DNA from: Cyanobacteria bacterium T3Sed10_376R1m
GTDB lineage: Bacteria > Cyanobacteriota > Cyanobacteriia > Cyanobacteriales > Cyanobacteriaceae
DNA length: 8,187 nt
Reading direction: 5' to 3'
Assembly (NCBI GenBank): GCA_003566215.1
Contig: PXEJ01000276.1
Span: forward strand, 1 to 8,187
Shown one piece after another: positions 6,589 through 8,187 of the stretch. Each line of letters begins with the position of its first letter. Position 1 is the stretch's first letter. The notes beneath the pieces were generated by a model, which worked only from the letters and a program-made list of their open reading frames with translations, had not been told where the DNA came from and did no database searches. The position numbers and the translations under genes are program-made.

Positions 6589-6745
6589 ATTTAGAAAAAA
6601 GAAAGAAAAATAAAACTTCAGATTATCCCCTCTCAGTAAGTTAAAAACTCAATTCAGATTCTTCGATTAAATTTAGTATTAGAGCAAGAAATGATTTTAA
6701 AGGCATTGTTAGCCGATAATTATATAGAGCGATTTGAGAACAGGC

Positions 6746-6779
6746 AGTTAGTGGCTAGTTTTGGCTTACTAACTTTTTT
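6746..6779 (+). terminator. Terminator-like hairpin in the leader of the RRM gene
   Basis: AGTTAGT (6746-6752) and ACTAACT (6768-6774) form a perfect 7-bp stem, extendable by two G·U pairs, with the T-run TTTTTT (6774-6779) at once after it. It lies on the plus strand 83 bases before the RRM gene start and far from the end of any known plus-strand gene. It could end a short RNA starting upstream or act as an attenuator in a long RRM leader. The stem is AT-rich, so its strength is uncertain. Confidence 0.5.
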
Positions 6780-6801
6780 GTTGTCTGAGTTAGGGTTAAT
6801 C

Positions 6802-6812
6802 TGTGATCATAA
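6802..6812 (+). repeat. Direct repeat TGTGATCATAA, copy 2
   Basis: Second identical copy, 224 bases after the first, also followed by TTAGAAAA (6821-6828). CATAAT (6808-6813) within it matches a -10 box at five of six positions, which would put a start site just upstream of the RRM gene, although no good -35 box is at the right distance. Confidence 0.5.
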
Positions 6813-6862
6813 TTATATAGTTAGAAAATTTTAGTAAATAATTAATATTCGGAGGAACTAAT

Positions 6863-7414
6863 ATGTCTGTACGTCTCTATGTTAAGTTGCCTAAAGCAGA
6901 ATTAGAAAAAGAGAGTTTAGAAAAAATGTTTAGTGAGTTTGAAACTCCTTTTACAACTAAATTAATTAAAGAACGTAAAAAAAATGAGTGCCGTGGTTTT
7001 GGTTTTATTACAGTACCAACGGATGAAGCGGCAGAGGAGTTTATTAGTAAATACAATGAGCAAACATTTATCTATAATGGTGAACCTTTTAAGGATGAAA
7101 ATGGTGGCGATTTTATTTTGCTAGTGGAAAAAGCATTACCCCGCACTAAGGGGGATAAGGAGGAGGGAGCATCTTCTGAATCTTCTACACAAAGTAATGA
7201 TTCGCCGGTGGTTAGTGGAGAAATATCTGCTACGCAGAAACCGAGTCCTCGTGGTAGTGATGCACCTAAGAAAGGTAAAAAATCTCGTAAAAGTTCTAAG
7301 TCTGGAACTTCTCAGAAGTCTTTTTCTGTGGCAGATTCAGCACAACCTGATCCTCGTTGGGCTAGTGAGTTGAGTAAATTAAAAGAAATGTTTACCTCTC
7401 AAACTACTAATTAG
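6863..7414 (+). CDS. RRM-type RNA-binding protein with an extended C-terminal tail (Rbp3-like)
   Basis: A 183-residue cytoplasmic protein with one RNA-recognition motif at residues 1-93. RNP1 is clear: CRGFGFITV (43-51), with Phe46 and Phe48 as the RNA-stacking aromatics. RNP2 is LYVKLP (5-10), one residue shorter than the usual (I/L)YVGNLP of cyanobacterial Rbp proteins, with Gly-Asn missing and Lys present. KYNEQTF and LVEKALPRTKG (87-97) match the end of the domain in this class. Residues 98-160 are a Ser- and Lys-rich, probably disordered linker. The tail PDPRWASELSKLKEMF (162-177) ends in a short predicted amphipathic helix. Cyanobacterial Rbp proteins include cold-induced members, and the long-tailed Rbp3 type has been linked to photosynthetic mRNAs near thylakoids; membership is inferred from architecture. 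GGAGG (6851-6855) lies 7 bases before the ATG. The leader carries a terminator-like hairpin. Confidence 0.88.
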   Translation: MSVRLYVKLPKAELEKESLEKMFSEFETPFTTKLIKERKKNECRGFGFITVPTDEAAEEFISKYNEQTFIYNGEPFKDENGGDFILLVEKALPRTKGDKEEGASSESSTQSNDSPVVSGEISATQKPSPRGSDAPKKGKKSRKSSKSGTSQKSFSVADSAQPDPRWASELSKLKEMFTSQTTN

Positions 7415-7488
7415 ATTTTATTGTTAGGGAGAATAGTTTGCTCAAGAATTGTTTTACCTTTTAATAAAATATTGAAATTTTGACAATG

Positions 7489-7524
7489 TTCCCTCCCAAA
7501 TCATTTTTAGAAGAAGGGAGGGAA
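7489..7524. terminator. Strong hairpin terminator shared by the convergent RRM gene and the 172-aa gene
   Basis: TTCCCTCCC (7489-7497) and GGGAGGGAA (7516-7524) are perfect 9-base inverted repeats around an 18-base loop. On the plus strand TTTCATTT follows, giving a fair U-tract. On the minus strand the tract is poorer. The hairpin lies 74 bases after the RRM stop and 18 bases beyond the end of the convergent minus-strand gene, so it probably serves both. Confidence 0.75.
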
Positions 7525-7542
7525 TTTCATTTGTAATGGCTT

Positions 7543-8061
7543 TCAGTTTATGTTGTTTAATGCTTGATAAATTGCTTGTTTTTGTTCATTGTCATAACCC
7601 CATCGGTCAAGAAATTTTTGATAACTACCTTCATTATTGATTATTGTTTGTTGCATTTCAGTTATTTTTTGTTCAATTTCTGGTAGTTGTAGTAAGTGAA
7701 TTATTTTTTGACTTCTTTGGGTGACTCTTTCTGATTTTTGAGTCATTTCTCGGCTATTTTTGCGGTGGTGGGTTATTTTCATGGCCGTTGACATGGCAAC
7801 ATTTTTAACTAATAGTTCGCTGACTATTTCGGGGGATGTTTTTAGACCTTTAATTATAGCTGTAGATGGTTTATCTACTTGGGGGTTGTTGTCGGTTAGG
7901 TAGGTTACAAAAAAGCCTCTACTGCCGTTTTCTGATTTTGCTAGGGCTGTTACTATTTTCTCTTGGTCTTTTTCTTCTATGGTTTCTATTTTAGAGATAA
8001 ATGTTTCGGTAAGGGCGATCGCACTTTCAAAACTAATATCTGGGGGGGCAATGAGTTCCAT
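7543..8061 (-). CDS. Soluble 172-residue protein, apparently conserved in cyanobacteria, function unknown
   Basis: I recognise the general look of a cyanobacterial hypothetical protein but can name no family. The sequence is hydrophilic, with no signal peptide or membrane segment, and probably mostly helical. Residues 1-45 are acidic. The segment VSELLVKNVAMSTAMKITHHR (80-100, starting at Val80) is the most ordered-looking and contains two adjacent His. A basic stretch (101-118) follows, then a Gln/Glu-rich helix (124-143). The C terminus SYQKFLDRWGYDNEQKQAI (146-164) looks like a distinct motif. The ATG at 8061 has no Shine-Dalgarno sequence but lies about 43 bases downstream of a plausible start site, and the reading frame fits. 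The gene faces the RRM gene across a shared terminator. A HIP1 octamer lies inside it. Codon use is ordinary for the window, so it is probably a resident gene. Confidence 0.75.
   Translation of the reverse strand: MELIAPPDISFESAIALTETFISKIETIEEKDQEKIVTALAKSENGSRGFFVTYLTDNNPQVDKPSTAIIKGLKTSPEIVSELLVKNVAMSTAMKITHHRKNSREMTQKSERVTQRSQKIIHLLQLPEIEQKITEMQQTIINNEGSYQKFLDRWGYDNEQKQAIYQALNNIN
8015..8022. repeat. HIP1 octamer GCGATCGC
   Basis: Perfect HIP1 copy near the 5' end of the minus-strand 172-residue protein gene. Confidence 0.8.
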
Positions 8062-8110
8062 ATTTTTAATTTTTTTTAAGGATGATAATTCACTTTCAAG
8101 TTCAAAATAT

Positions 8111-8139
8111 ATTATAGGGTGAGAAATTTGAACATCGAA
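8111..8139 (-). promoter_or_regulatory. Promoter of the minus-strand 172-aa gene
   Basis: On the minus strand a perfect -10 box TATAAT (8116-8111) is preceded after exactly 17 bases by TTCGAT (8139-8134), a poor -35 box matching three of six positions. The start would fall near 8104, giving a leader of about 43 bases without a Shine-Dalgarno sequence. Confidence 0.45.
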
Positions 8140-8187
8140 AGAATCTCAACAGATTATCAAGAACCTATTGCATTTTTGGGATATATA
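8119..8187 (+). CDS. Possible 5' end of a plus-strand gene cut by the window edge
   Basis: From GTG at 8119 or TTG at 8128 the frame stays open to the window end and reads MNIERISTDYQEPIAFLGYI from the TTG, which has a protein-like composition. The frame is open only from 8089 and contains no ATG, there is no clear Shine-Dalgarno sequence, and the minus-strand promoter overlaps it. About 20 codons are too few to decide, and no product is proposed. Confidence 0.2.
   Translation, partial: MRNLNIERISTDYQEPIAFLGYI

Larger units (their letters stand above)
6363..6862. other. 500-base divergent intergenic region between nblA and the RRM gene
   Basis: This is the longest gene-poor stretch. It holds the nblA ribosome-binding site (6371-6375, minus), a possible nblA -10 box (6454-6459, minus), two direct copies of TGTGATCATAA (6578 and 6802), a purine run (6591-6615), a terminator-like hairpin (6746-6779) and the RRM gene's Shine-Dalgarno sequence GGAGG (6851-6855). 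A plus-strand 47-codon ORF (6691-6834) crosses the hairpin but has no good ribosome-binding site. I see no RNA family that I recognise. Confidence 0.6.

Noticed and set aside
6363..6600. NtcA site upstream of nblA
   Set aside because: nblA is often nitrogen-controlled, so I looked for GTA-N8-TAC on both strands. Only wrong spacings appear, such as GTAGATTAC and GTATTTATAC.
1..8187. CRISPR array, transposon, tRNA or defence system
   Set aside because: No regularly spaced repeats, transposase-like ORFs, terminal repeats with target duplications, cloverleaf sequences or defence-type domains are visible. The HIP1 octamers are scattered single copies and not an array.

Overview
The window is a piece of a low-GC cyanobacterial chromosome. 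The clearest organism markers are a phycobilisome-degradation gene (nblA), a cyanobacterial-type RRM RNA-binding protein, a lipid A pathway gene, and three perfect copies of the cyanobacterial HIP1 octamer (GCGATCGC at 415, 2962 and 8015). The strong AT bias would fit a unicellular Cyanobacterium/Geminocystis-like lineage, but that placement is inference.

Layout, left to right. The 3' end of an HtrA/DegQ-family periplasmic serine protease (1-461) is followed by four further plus-strand genes, each separated by about 100-240 bases. These encode a polytopic O-antigen ligase/polymerase-family membrane protein (562-1782), a cobalamin-binding-domain radical SAM enzyme of the DUF4070/HpnP-like type (1965-3548), lipid-A-disaccharide synthase LpxB (3786-4964), and a membrane-anchored periplasmic protein of unknown function built from a duplicated domain of about 98 residues (5111-6088). 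On the minus strand lies nblA (6183-6362), only 59 codons long, with a good ribosome-binding site and a clear intrinsic terminator. After a divergent gap of 500 bases comes the plus-strand RRM protein gene (6863-7414). A strong shared hairpin terminator (7489-7524) separates it from a convergent minus-strand gene for a 172-aa protein (7543-8061) that appears conserved but has no known function. The last 130 bases hold that gene's promoter and possibly the start of a plus-strand gene.

How the genes fit together. HtrA, the O-antigen ligase homologue, LpxB and the duplicated-domain protein all act at the cell envelope (periplasmic quality control, surface glycans, lipid A). The radical SAM enzyme could modify a lipid or envelope substrate, but nothing here proves it. 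The gaps are long and some contain promoter-like signals, so this looks like a loose envelope neighbourhood and not one tight operon. The right-hand part is stress and post-transcriptional: phycobilisome turnover (NblA) and an RRM protein of the class tied to cold response or mRNA handling.

I found no mobile element, CRISPR array, tRNA, rRNA or recognisable defence system. The points most worth a second look are the non-coding structures around nblA and the RRM gene, and the duplicated-domain protein.
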